From Helichrysum umbraculigerum (Eukaryota > Streptophyta > Magnoliopsida > Asterales > Asteraceae): DNA of 64,000 nucleotides. Below, one piece after another: positions 10,784 through 23,344 of this stretch (position 1 is its first letter; every line of letters begins with the position of its first letter). The translations under genes were made by a program, and so were the position numbers. The notes under the pieces are model-generated. The model worked only from the letters and a program-made list of their open reading frames with translations. It was not told where the DNA came from and ran no database searches. The stretch spans positions 138,795,259 through 138,859,258 of the forward strand of contig CATIUR010000003.1 in assembly GCA_949592205.1 (NCBI GenBank), read 5' to 3'.

Positions 10784-12777
10784 TATAACACCCCTCGTTA
10801 ATTATAAACAATAATATAATATTGGCGACTCGGAAGCGTATATTTAAAACATTTCTATCAATGTACTCAAAATGTCAATAAACTTTTTCAAAACCAAACA
10901 CATGACATTTCAACAAACTCGGTGTTATATAATTCAAAACACTTTTACAATTATAAAAATAACATCAGAGTGACAGCCTGTCAAACATTCCATCCAGTCT
11001 AACAATCTCCTGCCCAATATGTCCCATTAATATACAACCTGCAGGAAGAACTGTGGTGGGGTTAGCACAACGCTAAGTGAGTGAACCAATAACAACAGTC
11101 CAACTCAGCATAATATTCTGTTTACATTAAACCGCAATAAACAGACAATAAATCAATGAATCAATCATTCAATTACTAGCCGACATTCATACAATGTCAT
11201 TCAAGCTACGTCAAGAGGATCGGTGGTCTCTGAGCAACCATATACCGGTTTGGCACCCAAGAACACTTATAGTTCAACTGTATTGGCCTATACAGCACTA
11301 CCGATAACTTGTTGTCAATCCCACATGACCCAGATCTCTAAACTGACATTTCAAGTTTTCGAGATCTCCTGTCGTCTACAACAACAACAAGTCCAACTAA
11401 CAAATCAAGTTGACCTCTGAATCTTACACACTGGCACAATCTCAGCCAAGTAAGCAACTATTTAACTATCATAGCAAGATATCTCCACAGATGTATCAAA
11501 TCAAAGTAATACTATAAATTACTTGTTGTAAATCAAATCATTAAAACTAAATCACACTGAGGTTACAGATCCACTCACCGACCACCTCAGGCATCCACTC
11601 AGTAGTCTAATATCACTGAGCCTTCTCCACATCTGAGAATCAATAAATCAAATATAAGTTAGTAATCCATATCAATACATAACTTATATCAATCCATAAT
11701 ATTAGGAACTTAACATAATTAACAATTCAATTACTAGTTCCTAATTGTGTAGTAACGATTACAATAAAGTCATTATCATATATTAATCTATAACTTATTC
11801 CAAACACATTACTATCAAATGGTATCTAACCACTCTATACCATTTCATGTATAAACATACAACTAATCATAAAACATAACATATCATAATCAAGTTATAT
11901 TTACAGCTTAATATAAAAACTGCTGGAAATTCAGCTTTAGACTGAAATCACTGAAACAGCCTACAACAAGCAAGGGAATCTGCCGGATTCCCATGAATCC
12001 GCCGGATTCAACACCTCATCCAGGACAATCTGTGATCAGACCTATTTTTAAGCAATACGGTTGGCAATCCGCCGTATTCCCCAAATTTGCCGGAATCCGC
12101 CGGATTCCCTTGAATCCGCCGGATTCCCCCCGTCGTTCCAGCCCTGTTCGCCTGATCAAAACCCTAACTCGCGGGTTTTATACCCAAATCACTCCAAACT
12201 CATTTTCAAACGGTTATAAACCACAAATATCATTACATAATCAATATGTAACACTTCTAGCATGTTTCTAACATTCAAATCTCTCAAATCATCAATTTAC
12301 CTAATTTCAATCAAAATCAATTTCTTAGATACTTAAGAACACTTACTGATTGAAGAACATATCGATGATAATCTGATGATAATGAAGTTTCACGAGAATC
12401 ACCACTTCCTGATTTGATTTCTAGTTTGATTTGAAGGTTTTCTGAGAGTTTCTGAAGTTTCTAAATAAACTTTCCTAAAAAGGAAAGTTGATATATATTC
12501 GGTTCACCCAAACCGCCTTCAATATACGGGTATAATTTAATACCCCATCTTAATCTATTGTCTGGAACCCGAAAACCATTTACGAGTCCAAACATTTATT
12601 GCACCGTCAACTATATTAATTTACAACAATTAATAATTCACTTATCACATTGGAATATTTAACTCCTATTCCACTTATTTCAACTAATTCAGACAATATT
12701 ATTTCCAAACACATTTAAATACTTATTTAAATCATGAAATAATACAAAACAACTAGGTCCATTTCGAGGATGTTACA
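10784..12777 (-). repeat. LARD LTR 2, complete (shared by both units)
   Basis: 1,994 bp, + strand TATAACACCCC...GGATGTTACA. It serves as the 5' LTR of the left unit and the 3' LTR of the right one. The GAATCCGCCGGATTC cluster is at about 11976-12127. By eye about ten substitutions separate it from LTR 3. Confidence 0.93.
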
Positions 12778-15700
12778 ACTCTCCCCCCCTTAAAGAGATT
12801 TCGCCCCGAAATCTAACCTCAATCAATTTGATTAATGTGATATAATCACATATATCTTATCAAACATTAATCCTCAATAGCAACTTACAACTATACTCAG
12901 ACTGTTTGAATTTTTTCCACATGCACCTATCCACATGTACATGCTTCCATCTTTTCCTACGCACGCATACAGTGCATCTAATCAATATCATCAATCAGAT
13001 ATATTTTATAGATAAACACTTACTTTAACAAGTGAAACCTACAATCACTTAATAGGTCTATGCAACTAGAAATTAGCAACATGCTAAAATCTTTAACCTA
13101 TTACCACTGTTCATCTCTGTTATCACTACAACAGCAATCACATTATCACAACAGTGGTTATCAAACTACAATGTTCCTAGCAACATTGAAATAAAATTCA
13201 ACTCACGACTTACAATCAGTCTAATAACAGATAACAATTTCAAATCTCTACTATCAAGGATTTGAAATTCAACTCTAGGTCAACTTTTTATTCAAAAGTT
13301 TCATACCTACTCTTGTGAATAACCTATCATATTCACATATCACTTTAATCATATGAAATCCTTTACTTATAAGTAATCCAGATTCATATCACCTTAATAA
13401 GCAAAGCAGAGGTCACACTCAGTAGGTAAAACCACAATCAACAAGTACTTTGCTCAATTAACAAAAGTACCAAAATCAATCTTACCTACAATCAACCAAC
13501 CTCTACATTGACTTATTTCCACTGGTAACAACCTATCAATTGTTAGCCATAACAATTGATCAAATAATAATCACAACACTAGTGATTATACATTACAGTA
13601 TATCTATCAATACTCACTATTTATCTCCAAAGTCTAACTAAACATCAAGTTAGAATTTGTTTATTACTTAAACTGGTAAGACATCAATAATCTTCTCTTA
13701 GCCACCAGTTAACTCAATTCACAAGCTTAAATCTTAAACTACTAATCAGAAGCAATTAGAAGTTATACAACTATAATCACACAATCACTTAGTCATTCAA
13801 CACTAGATCCCATTAATCTAGCAAGTAAGTCAGTCTTAATCAACATATCATGATACTACAAATCAAGTATCACAATATTACATTATCAAAATGTGCCACT
13901 ATTTAACACATTTCCAACAAAGTCCACATCAAGTTAATCACACTAATTGACTTTCACAACACCTATGGTACATTTTAATTCATTCAATTAAAATTTATCA
14001 TACCAATTATTATCATGTATATCACACTTATATACATACACAGTGTCAATTAATTCTATATAATAGGCCATTCAGACTGTCATAGTTTTTATCAAGCCTT
14101 CATATTACTACTACTCATCACATATCCACACCACAGGATATGGAACAATTACCAACTCTATGTTTCACTTATATACATACTACATCGTATATAACTTAAA
14201 CATTTCATCTGAACTTCCAAGAAAAGCCTGGTGAATACAATCATCACCTATCAATTTTAAGGTTTCCCTTACTCTCTAATACCTAAAATTTCTTAAAATA
14301 TGAACAACCTTCCAATTCATATTCCTCAAAGTATCAATCAAGATCAAACTAGACCTTTAATACAATTCAACTTCCAGACATCCTTTCATATCATTTCTTA
14401 TTTGGATCCAATCCCAATTTACCACTTTATCACTTACTTCATTTGTATACTATCAACAAATAACTAAAGAATCCCTTCAATTCTTTCAATACTTAAGTAA
14501 TTCACCATGATGCACTAGTCAACCTAGGCAACCATTAATAATAACTTTCAATTATTTCTTATCTCACATTCTTACCCAATCAAAGCTATCATCACAAGCT
14601 TCATACACTGGTAAGATTTTCTTATCACAATTCTAATCAATGTAATTTAATTATTCTAACATATCTTAGCAAATTATAACTGTCATATCAAACAATGACT
14701 TCATATTTGTATAATTCTTCAACACATATTCAGTTCAATATTAAATATTACCCAACTGAATACTCAATTATACTTAACACTATTTCAATTACTTAATACT
14801 AGCTTTAAGTAATAAATCAAGTTTCACAAACTTAGACAATTTGGGAATTTAACCACTTTCCCCACATAATCATAACATTACAATCTATGTTAGACTATTT
14901 CAACATATACAATTGACTATATGTCAACTTTGGTTTCAATCAATCAATCACTAAAATTCCCTAATTGCTTTTCTCAAGTTTGACCCAACCTCAAACCAAT
15001 CACAAGCAATAAATTTATACACAATTCTCTATTCATGGTTTGACTTTCAAAGTTAACATACCACCAATATTAACTCCCAAACCATTTCATCTTATATGTT
15101 CACTTTCAAACACATATTTCAAATTATTACATTCAATAATTTTATCAATCCTTCACAAGGACAAAATCAACCTACATCAATCTTGGCTCCATACAAGCCA
15201 TTTCATATTGTATGTTTACTTTCAAACCTATACTTCACATTATTACATTCAATAATACTAGTAGTTTCTCAAGTAAAACAATATCAAATTAGTCAATTAG
15301 GTTTATTAATCAAAACCCCCACCAATGACTATTATTATTTACACTAGCATCTTTACAGTCTAGATGTCATAGTCCTATCAACTGATTGTTTTCTTATCAA
15401 AACAATTATTAAATATCTTAGCATACTTTCAGGCTCAATTTTCCAAAATCACATTACATTTCTTTTATACCAAGTAGCCTCAACAAGTTCAGGTGACACA
15501 ACATAATATAACAACGGTGATCAGGCGTTGCAAGATTATGTTCTTCACAATCCATTCTCAGGCCACTCCATCTTATAATTATTAATGTGATTTACTTTCA
15601 CTTATACACATATCAAGCAATGTTTTGGTTTTCTACAACTGAATCATTCAGTATATTAACATATCTGAAACCTCAAACAAATGATAACTTATCATCATAG

Positions 15701-16662
15701 TTTCAATACTAATCACAACTCAATGTCCGTATTTGCTCCAAAATTCAGGACACATCTTGCTTAATTATTATTATCACTTTGACTTATGCTATCATATCAA
15801 GCATCACTGTCACAACAAGCCTACTCAATCATGTTACTATCAAACATTTCATCTATTTATTCACAATTAACCAGAAAGACCTATCACTTTCTCAATCAAT
15901 TTAGCTTTATCATAAGCTATATTCATCATAAACCTATCATTTTGTTGGTTTATATCAAGTGTTTAGCTATAATCCTAACACATCATATAGCCACATAAAC
16001 ACATATTTTCTCAAATAGCAGTCATTTTCAATTCAAATGACACAACAATCCTTAACAGGGATTGAAATCACACCCTGTAACCAGTCTATAATACTATCAC
16101 TTATTTTGTCTCCCAATAAAGACACTCCTTAGGTTCTAACATCAATCATGTTAAACCTTAATCAACTCTTTATCTACTCATTTAATCACATTTCTGCATT
16201 TTCAATTCAAATCAGAAATAACCACAACAATGAACATCTCACTCAATATTCCTAGCCTCATGTCAACATATAGCAATTATGTGTTGACTCAAAAATAGGG
16301 AATCATAGCAGTCTGTCTCAATTAACTTCACAACAATGCTTACTTAACATAACAAAGTAAACAGTTCAAGTTAATTTAAATTAACACAGGCTTATCAAAG
16401 ATTACCTGGCAATCTTAAGCCCACTAGTGTTGAGAAAGCATGAAATATACCAATCAAATACTCATGTCCCTCCGTCTCTGCAATCAAACAACAGCTTCAC
16501 AACTTGTTAAGGGTTAGTACATATTCAACTAACTATTTTCTCATACATTCACTACTCAACTAAACCCACACCCACTAGAATGTTTGACGCAACTCAATCA
16601 AAGTTTAGGATTGAACATACTATCATGCCCAATTCACCCAAACTCTTGCTCTGATACCAACT
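12778..16662 (-). repeat. LARD internal domain, copy 2
   Basis: Nearly identical to 6898-10783: a one-base deletion in the polypurine region and about half a dozen substitutions that I could see in 3.9 kb. The PBS is at 16648-16659. No recognisable coding sequence. Confidence 0.92.
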
Positions 16663-18656
16663 TATAACACCCCTCGTTAATTATAAACAATAATATAATA
16701 TTGGCGACTCGGAAGCGTATATTTAAAACATTTCTATCAATGTACTCAAAATGTCAATAAACTTTTTCAAAACCAAACACATGACATTTCAACAAACTCG
16801 GTGTTATATAATTCAAAACACTTTTACAATTATAAAAATAACATCAGAGTGACAGCCTGTCAAACATTCCATCCAGTCTAACAATCTCCTGCCCAATATG
16901 TCCCATTAATATACAACCTGCAGGAAGAACTGTGGTGGGGTTAGCACAACGCTAAGTGAGTGAACCAATAACAACAGTCCAACTCAGCATAATATTCTGT
17001 TTACATTAAACCACAATAAACAGACAATAAATCAATGAATCAATCATTCAATTACTAGCCGACATTCATACAATGTCATTCAAGCTACGTCAAGAGGATC
17101 GGTGGTCTCTGAGCAACCATATACCGGTTTGGCACCCAAGAACACTTATAGTTCAACTGTATTGGCCTATACAGCACTACCGATAACTTGTTGTCAATCC
17201 CACATGACCCAGATCTCTAAACTGACATTTCAAGTTTTCGAGATCTCCTGTCGTCTACAACAACAACAAGTCCAACTAACAAATCAAGTTGACCTCTGAA
17301 TCTTACACACTGGCACAATCTCAGCCAAGTAAGCAACTATTTAACTATCATAGCAAGATATCTCCACAGATGTATCAAATCAAAGTAATACTATAAATTA
17401 CTTGTTGTAAATCAAATCATTACAACTAAATCACACTGAGGTTACAGATCCACTCACCGACCACCTCAGGCATCCACTCAGTAGTCTAATATCACTGAGC
17501 CTTCTCCACATCTGAGAATCAATAAATCAAATATAAGTTAGTAATCCATATCAATACATAACTTATATCAATCCATAATATTAGGAACTTAACATAATTA
17601 ACAATTCAATTACTAGTTCCTAATTGTGTAGTAACGATTACAATAAAGTCATTATCATATATTAATCTATAACTTATTCCAAACACATTACTATCAAATG
17701 GTATCTAACCACTCTATACCATTTCATGTATAAACATACAACTAATCATAAAACATAACATATCATAATCAAGTTATATTTACAGCTTAATATAAAAACT
17801 GCTGGAAATTCAGCTTTAGACTGAAATCACTGAAACAGCCTACAACAAGCAAGGGAATCCGCCGGATTCCCTTGAATCCGCCGGATTTAACACCTCATCC
17901 AGCACAATCTGTGATCAGGCCTATTTTTAAGCAATACGGTTGGCAATCCGCCGTATTCCCCAAATTTGCCGGAATCCGCCGGATTCCCTTGAATCCGCCG
18001 GATTCCCCCCGTCGTTCCAGCCCTGTTCGCCTGATCAAAACCCTAACTCGCGGGTTTTATACCCAAATCACTCCAAACTCATTTTCAAACGGTTATAAAC
18101 CACAAATATCATTACATAATCAATATGTAACACTTCTAGCATGTTTCTAACATTCAATTCTCTCAAATCATCAATTTACCTAATTTCAATCAAAATCAAT
18201 TTCTTAGATACTTAAGAACACTTACTGATTGAAGAACATATCGATGATAATCTGATGATAATGAAGTTTCACGAGAATCACCACTTCCTGATTTGATTTC
18301 TAGTTTGATTTGAAGGTTTTCTGAGAGTTTCTGAAGTTTCTAAATAAACTTTCCTAAAAAGGAAAGTTGATATATATTCGGTTCACCCAAACCGCCTTCA
18401 ATATACGGGTATAATTTAATACCCCATCTCAATCTATTGTCTGGAACCCGAAAACCATTTACGAGTCCAAACATTTATTGCACCGTCAACTATATTAATT
18501 TACAACAATTAATAATTCACTTATCACATTGGAATATTTAACTCCTATTCCACTTATTTCAACTAATTCAGACAATGTTATTTCCAAACACATTTAAATA
18601 CTTATTTAAATCATGAAATAATACAAAACAACTAGGTCCATTTCGAGGATGTTACA
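16663..18656 (-). repeat. LARD LTR 3, complete
   Basis: 1,994 bp; the right boundary at 18656 (GATGTTACA) abuts the coding sequence of Copia-2 in mid-codon series, showing insertion into that element. The GAATCCGCCGGATTC cluster is at about 17855-18006. Confidence 0.93.
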
Positions 18657-19631
18657 CCAGGGTCAGATGAAGAATATGTGGATAATCCGAATCAGGAACC
18701 GGCGCCTGAGCGAGAACCGGAACCTGTTCAGAAACAACCGGCTCAACCGTATGATTTTGACACACCAATCGTTGAGTCCGATGATTCTGATGATGAACAA
18801 GAACCTCCAACAGAACCTACTCAGGAACAACCATCTGCTGAATCTGTTCCTGAAGAAGCACAACCATCTACATCTTCAGATCGTCCAATGTTTCGAAAGC
18901 TTAAACCTGAGTTGAAGATTTGTAAAACTTATCAGGTTCGAGGTGATTTGACTGGTTTGATCAGAAGTTGGAAATTTGATGAAATTAACTTTCTGATTCT
19001 TATTAAACGAAGAGATGGCGTACAGTATTTCCGGCCAAGATTCAACTGTATTAGCACGCTGCCGAAGGAAGAGTTGAATCGTCTTGCTCAACTGAACATT
19101 GTTAACCACACTGATGATTTTCGTGGTAACATGTTTCAGAAGATTCTCAGAAAAGATATCTACAGCAAGAAGTATTTGTGGGTTAAACCAGAGCTGGGAG
19201 TTCGTTATTCATACAAGAAAAAGTTGGATTCAAGAACTCAGCAACCGATCGTGAAATATCATTATCCTCCAGCTGCTAGTCAGAAAACTGTGCCACTGCA
19301 GTCTTTACCACTTGATTGTCTCAAAAGATTACGATATTGGTGGTTTGATTCCGTTACTCAAGAAGCGGTTATTGAATATCTTTCAGTTGAAGATCCAGTG
19401 ATTGAAAAGGGTAATTGGAATCTATCTGCAAAGTATGGAAGGACTCTTCGTGTTTTTGATCCGATCAGCCTTATTAATCTGACAAAGAAAGATTTGAAAG
19501 CTCTTCACAAAAGCAAAATGGAGTATCATCGTTTTGATCAAGAAGAGGCTTCAAAGTTCGAGAAGGTGGTCGAGATTTGTGTTAGAGTTGGTATTCATGC
19601 TGGTGGTGTATTTCCACCAGGTTGGGTTTGA
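18657..19631 (+). CDS. Extra 3' ORF of a copia element, unknown function, 5'-truncated
   Basis: The frame is open from the LARD junction (18657, PGSDEEYVDN...) to TGA at 19629-19631, about 324 codons; the true start is missing. The first ~80 residues are rich in Glu, Pro, Gln and Ser. The rest (from about MFRKLKPELK) is a basic, aromatic-rich globular region with repeated Lys-Tyr and Trp motifs and no catalytic signature that I know. It lies between pol and the 3' LTR, where SIRE-like copias carry an additional ORF; similar predicted proteins occur in Asteraceae genomes (from memory, not checked). No transmembrane segment is evident, so a classical envelope role is not supported. The uninterrupted frame suggests it was coding when interrupted. 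Confidence 0.7.
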   Translation, partial: PGSDEEYVDNPNQEPAPEREPEPVQKQPAQPYDFDTPIVESDDSDDEQEPPTEPTQEQPSAESVPEEAQPSTSSDRPMFRKLKPELKICKTYQVRGDLTGLIRSWKFDEINFLILIKRRDGVQYFRPRFNCISTLPKEELNRLAQLNIVNHTDDFRGNMFQKILRKDIYSKKYLWVKPELGVRYSYKKKLDSRTQQPIVKYHYPPAASQKTVPLQSLPLDCLKRLRYWWFDSVTQEAVIEYLSVEDPVIEKGNWNLSAKYGRTLRVFDPISLINLTKKDLKALHKSKMEYHRFDQEEASKFEKVVEICVRVGIHAGGVFPPGWV

Positions 19632-19674
19632 ACTGAAGATGTTTTGAAGACCAAGCTGAAGACACGGGGGAGTT

Positions 19675-20124
19675 TGTTGATGCATTTTAGTGTGTCTGTC
19701 AGTTGGTCTATCGAGTAGTAAGTGTCGTTAGTTGATTGTAATAGAAAAGTCATTTTAGTATATAGCGACACTTAGCTTCTGTGTTAGGCGACACTTGCCT
19801 TAGTGTCGCATAGCGTCACTTAGGTAATTGACGCATGAGGGCGGCGACATGCGACACTTCCCAAGTGACGCATGTCTGCCGATTTAGTTTTAGTATAAAT
19901 ACAAACCTACGGGTTTTCAGCTAGGGTTGACGAAACCCTAGCACCATTTGTCGACTAAGCACTTCTGTAAACAGTTCCAATACGATTTACAAGCTAATAT
20001 ACTCGTTTACTTTGATTGATTCGTTGTTTTCGGTTTGAGTTTATTATTTGTTATTGCAATTGATTGATTCCGCCAATCAATAAGAGTTATCAGTCATCTA
20101 GATCCAAGGCAAAAGGGACTTTCA
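19675..20124 (+). repeat. 3' LTR of Copia-2
   Basis: Starts TGTTGATGCA after the polypurine tract and ends near GGGACTTTCA, paralleling the Copia-1 LTR ends. A TATAAAT box is at 19894-19900. Upstream of it lie copies of GCGACACTT and AAGTGTCGC (about 19763-19885), partly as inverted pairs. The right end could be a few bases earlier (20112), because host and LTR sequence are hard to separate there. Confidence 0.82.
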
Positions 20125-21226
20125 GATATACCAGTATGGAAATGGGAACACATCACCATGGATTTTGTTACAAAGTTGCCAAAGACCCCTAGGCAACATG
20201 ACACTATTTGGGGTGATCGTGGACCGATTGACAAAAAGTGCTATTTTTTTTCCTATTCAAAAAGCTTCTTCTTCAGAAAAGTTAGCTGATCTTTATGTTA
20301 AAGAAGTTGTTGCTAGGCATGGGGTTCCACTTTCTATTGTTTCAGATCGAGATACTCGTTTTACTTCTCGATTCTGGAATAAATTTCAAGAAGATTTGGG
20401 AACTCGATAGCATATTAGTACAACTTTTCATCCTCAAACTGATGGCCAGAGTGAACGTACCATTCAGACTCTTGAGGATATGCTTAGAGCGTGTGCCATT
20501 GACTTTGGTGGTAGTTGGGATACTCACCTTCCATTGGTTGAGTTTTCCTATAATAATAGTTATCATTCGTCAATTAAAATGCCACCTTATGAAATGTTAT
20601 ATGGTAGAAAATGTCGTACTCCAATTTGTTGGGGTGAAATTGGTCAGAGAGAACTTGGAAGTACAGATATAGTACAGTTGACTACTGAAAAGATTGATCA
20701 GATTAGAGAAAGATTAATAATGGCACAAGATCGACAAAAGTCATATGCAGACAAGCGCAGAAGACCTATCGAGTTTCAAATAGGTGATAAAGTGATGCTT
20801 AAAGTTTCACATTGGAAGGGAATTATTCGTTTTAGAAAGCGAGGAAAGTTAAGTCCAAGGTATATTGGACCTTTTGAAATCATTAATAGAGTTGGAAAAG
20901 TTGCATATCGATTACAGTTACCGGAAGAACTTGGTAGTATTCATGACACATTTCATGTGTCTCAGCTTAGAAAATGTTTAGTCGATGAAGCTTCTTATGT
21001 GCCACTGACGGAAATAGAAATAAATGAAAAGTTAAGTTATATAGAAGAGCCAGTTAAAATTCTTGATCAGAAAGTAAAGCAGCTCAGAATTAAATTAGTT
21101 TCGATAGTTAAAGTTCAGTGGTGGCATAGGAAAGGTTCAGAATTTACTTGGGAACTGGAGGAATGGATGATGACATACTACCCTGCGGTGCATCAAGAAT
21201 GGTTCGTGAGGACACGAACAGAATAA
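20125..21226 (+). pseudogene. Chromovirus integrase core + chromodomain, broken
   Basis: Starts mid-protein at DIPVWKWEHITMDF. The core shows Asp in ITMDF, then SDRDTRF for the second Asp and DGQSERT for the Glu. The GPF-type C-terminal module (RYIGPFEIINRVGKVAYRL) and a chromodomain (EEPVKILDQKVKQLR...VKVQWWHRKGSEFTWELEEW) follow. The chromodomain normally tethers integration to heterochromatin. Two lesions are visible: an extra G in a G run near 20208-20212 shifts the frame, and an in-frame TAG stands at 20408-20410. Otherwise the frame is open to the stop at 21224-21226, twelve bases before the LTR. Confidence 0.92.
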
Positions 21227-21238
21227 GTGGGGGAGAGT

Positions 21239-23344
21239 TGTAACACCCCAGTTTTTAAGGTATTACTTTAGAAAATAAAAATAAGTTTTAATACTTCAGT
21301 TTTAAAGTATTATTTTAGTGTACAATAATATATACATCTTTTTAATTGTAGATCTTTTAATAATAAGTTATGATAGAAAACGTAAATAGATGTTCAGTTC
21401 TAGACTGTGTAGTATAGCAAATTAAAAGAAATAAAAGACACTGATACGTGCCTTCTTCCTGTAACACTTCAAAACAATTCCAGAACTTCATCTAGTGAAG
21501 AAAAATCGCAGGAATCAAAGGGAACCAAGAATCAATCTTCAAACCTTAAATTCAAGCTTCAAATCAACAAGTTCATCCTTTTCTATCATCTTTAATTCAC
21601 TGTAAGTGTTTAATTTTATCAAGAACCCTAAAAATTGGGTTTTTCATGAGTTTAGCTAATTGGTAGAAATTAATCCGAATTTAGGGTTTGTAATTAATTA
21701 GTTAGTGTTAGTTTAGTGTATAAGTAATGATTAGAAGTTTAATTTATGATTTAAAAGTGAATAGTAGTGAGTAGGGTTTATGGGGCTTCCATGAATTTAT
21801 GAAATCAGTAAATATCAAGTGGGGGAGGAGGAAATAGGTGAATTATAGTTAAAGATATGATTAGTTATTGATTATATGTTATGTGTATATGTATTAGGTG
21901 CTGAAGAAGAATTAATATCTTTTGATCATCTTGTTACAAGTGGTACTACAAATCAAGGTGAGTTTATGAAATGAATAGATCATGACTATGTAATTAACTT
22001 GTTGTTATGACATGATTATGATGAAAGTAAATGATTAGAATGGTTAATGAGAATTAGCCATAATTTGATTAGAATAGCTAACCAAGGTTAGCTTTGTTTT
22101 GATTAGTAGCTAACTTATGTTAGTTAATTATTGATTAGATTAGCTAATTAATATTAGCTAAATGAATGATTAGACATGTGCACATATGATTAGAATTGTG
22201 AAAGTGGAGTCGCAAGAAAAGGGAAGTAGTTTCTTTACTTTGCTTATTATTGGTTTTTAATAGTAATGCATTGTAATGATTAGTTTTCATATTCTCACTA
22301 AGCAATGTGCTTAATTAGTTAGTTTGTATGTGTAGGTCCAAGTGGAAGCGGTAAGGGAAAGGAAGTGAACAAGGGATAGAAGTGGAGTTGCTAGCTTGTT
22401 GTAAGTGATACAAGCTTTCTCATAAATTATCGTTTTGCATGCCTTGAAAGCCCACTCAACAAAGTTTTGTTATGTTTTATATATGAAAGTAAAGACTAGT
22501 GATAGTATTGTAATAGTATAAACTTGTATATGATTAGTAGATGTGGTCGTAGAAGGTGTTAAGTTGCAAATTATGGTAAAATTGTCATTTTGGTTGTGAA
22601 TGTATTTGAAAGGTTCAAAGATAGTCAAATGTTTTGTTGGTTAAATATGATTGACTATTAACTATTAGATGTGTCAAAATAGCCCTTTTGGGTCAGTGAG
22701 TTTTAATGGGTCAAAACGGGTCTTAAAGACACCTACGAGCCAATTTGAGTTAGATAAAGGTTAAGAGTGTGGTGATAAGCCTCACAACTTTGTTTTGATA
22801 GTAGAAATGTGTAGTCAAAAGTCCAGCTTCTAAATCTCTATGGATTGGGATTTAGTATGTTAGTCAAATTGCTCATTTTTAGCCAAAAATGACCCATACG
22901 TCCAAATCCCGGAATGTTGAGAATTTTGAGAAAGTGCGAAAATAGAAAGTTTCCTTTTGATCATATTAAAGTGTCTGCAAAGTTTCATGTTTTAGTTCCT
23001 TGTCGTTTGCAAGATATGCGCAATCAAAGTTCGGTTTTTGGTATGTAAAAGTGCAGGTTCAGAAATTGTCTGCAGGTCATGGGAATCCGGCGGATTCAAG
23101 GGAATCCGGTCGGATTGCCATGAATCCGGCGGATTCCTAAACCGTATTCCTTAAATCCAATTCTGTCCACGAGTTGAGCCAGAAACCATAGGGAATCCGG
23201 CGGATTCCCATGAATTCGACCGGATTCAGCCTTTTTCCAGGAAATAGTAATTTAGCCATTTAAAAGTGAAATGTAAGGTATTAACCAAAGTATTGGGACC
23301 ACAGTAAATCAGTAACAGTGTAAAAAAAATAAAATAATAAATGT
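21239..23344 (+). repeat. LTR of the chromovirus, right end unresolved
   Basis: Begins TGTAACACCCC directly after the polypurine tract. It is non-coding. A cassette of GAATCCGGCGGATTC near-palindromes lies at about 23081-23130 and 23190-23225, the same word (in the transcript sense) as in the LARD LTRs. No matching 3' terminus or PBS follows. Confidence 0.7.

Larger units (their letters stand above)
5803..18656 (-). mobile_element. Non-coding LTR element in LTR-INT-LTR-INT-LTR tandem form
   Basis: A 5.88-kb unit is repeated. On the minus strand each unit has an LTR of 1,994 bp starting TGTAACATCC and ending GGTGTTATA, a tRNA-Met PBS three bases inside, about 3.9 kb of AT-rich internal DNA without a convincing ORF, and a polypurine tract before the next LTR. 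Parts: LTR 5803-6897 (truncated by Copia-1), internal 6898-10783, LTR 10784-12777, internal 12778-16662, LTR 16663-18656. This is the layout of a LARD-type non-autonomous element after unequal recombination between LTRs. Its PPT-LTR junction resembles that of the Tekay element at 21239, which probably mobilised it (inference). Confidence 0.93.
18657..20124 (+). mobile_element. Ty1/copia 3' end (Copia-2), cut by the LARD
   Basis: Contains the 3' part of an extra ORF (to 19631), a polypurine tract (ACGGGGGAGTT, about 19664-19674) and a 450-bp LTR (19675-20124). The 5' remainder must lie beyond the left window edge, on the far side of the LARD. It is itself inserted in the integrase region of the chromovirus that resumes at 20125. 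Confidence 0.85.
20125..23344 (+). mobile_element. Ty3/gypsy chromovirus (Tekay-like), 3' part
   Basis: Integrase with a C-terminal chromodomain, then a polypurine tract (AGTGGGGGAGAGT, 21226-21238) and an LTR starting TGTAACACCCC at 21239. The 5' part lies outside the window, beyond the nested insertions. The far end of the LTR is not found: at about 23344 the sequence passes into copia RT, so the LTR is truncated or the copia piece was joined by deletion. Confidence 0.85.
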
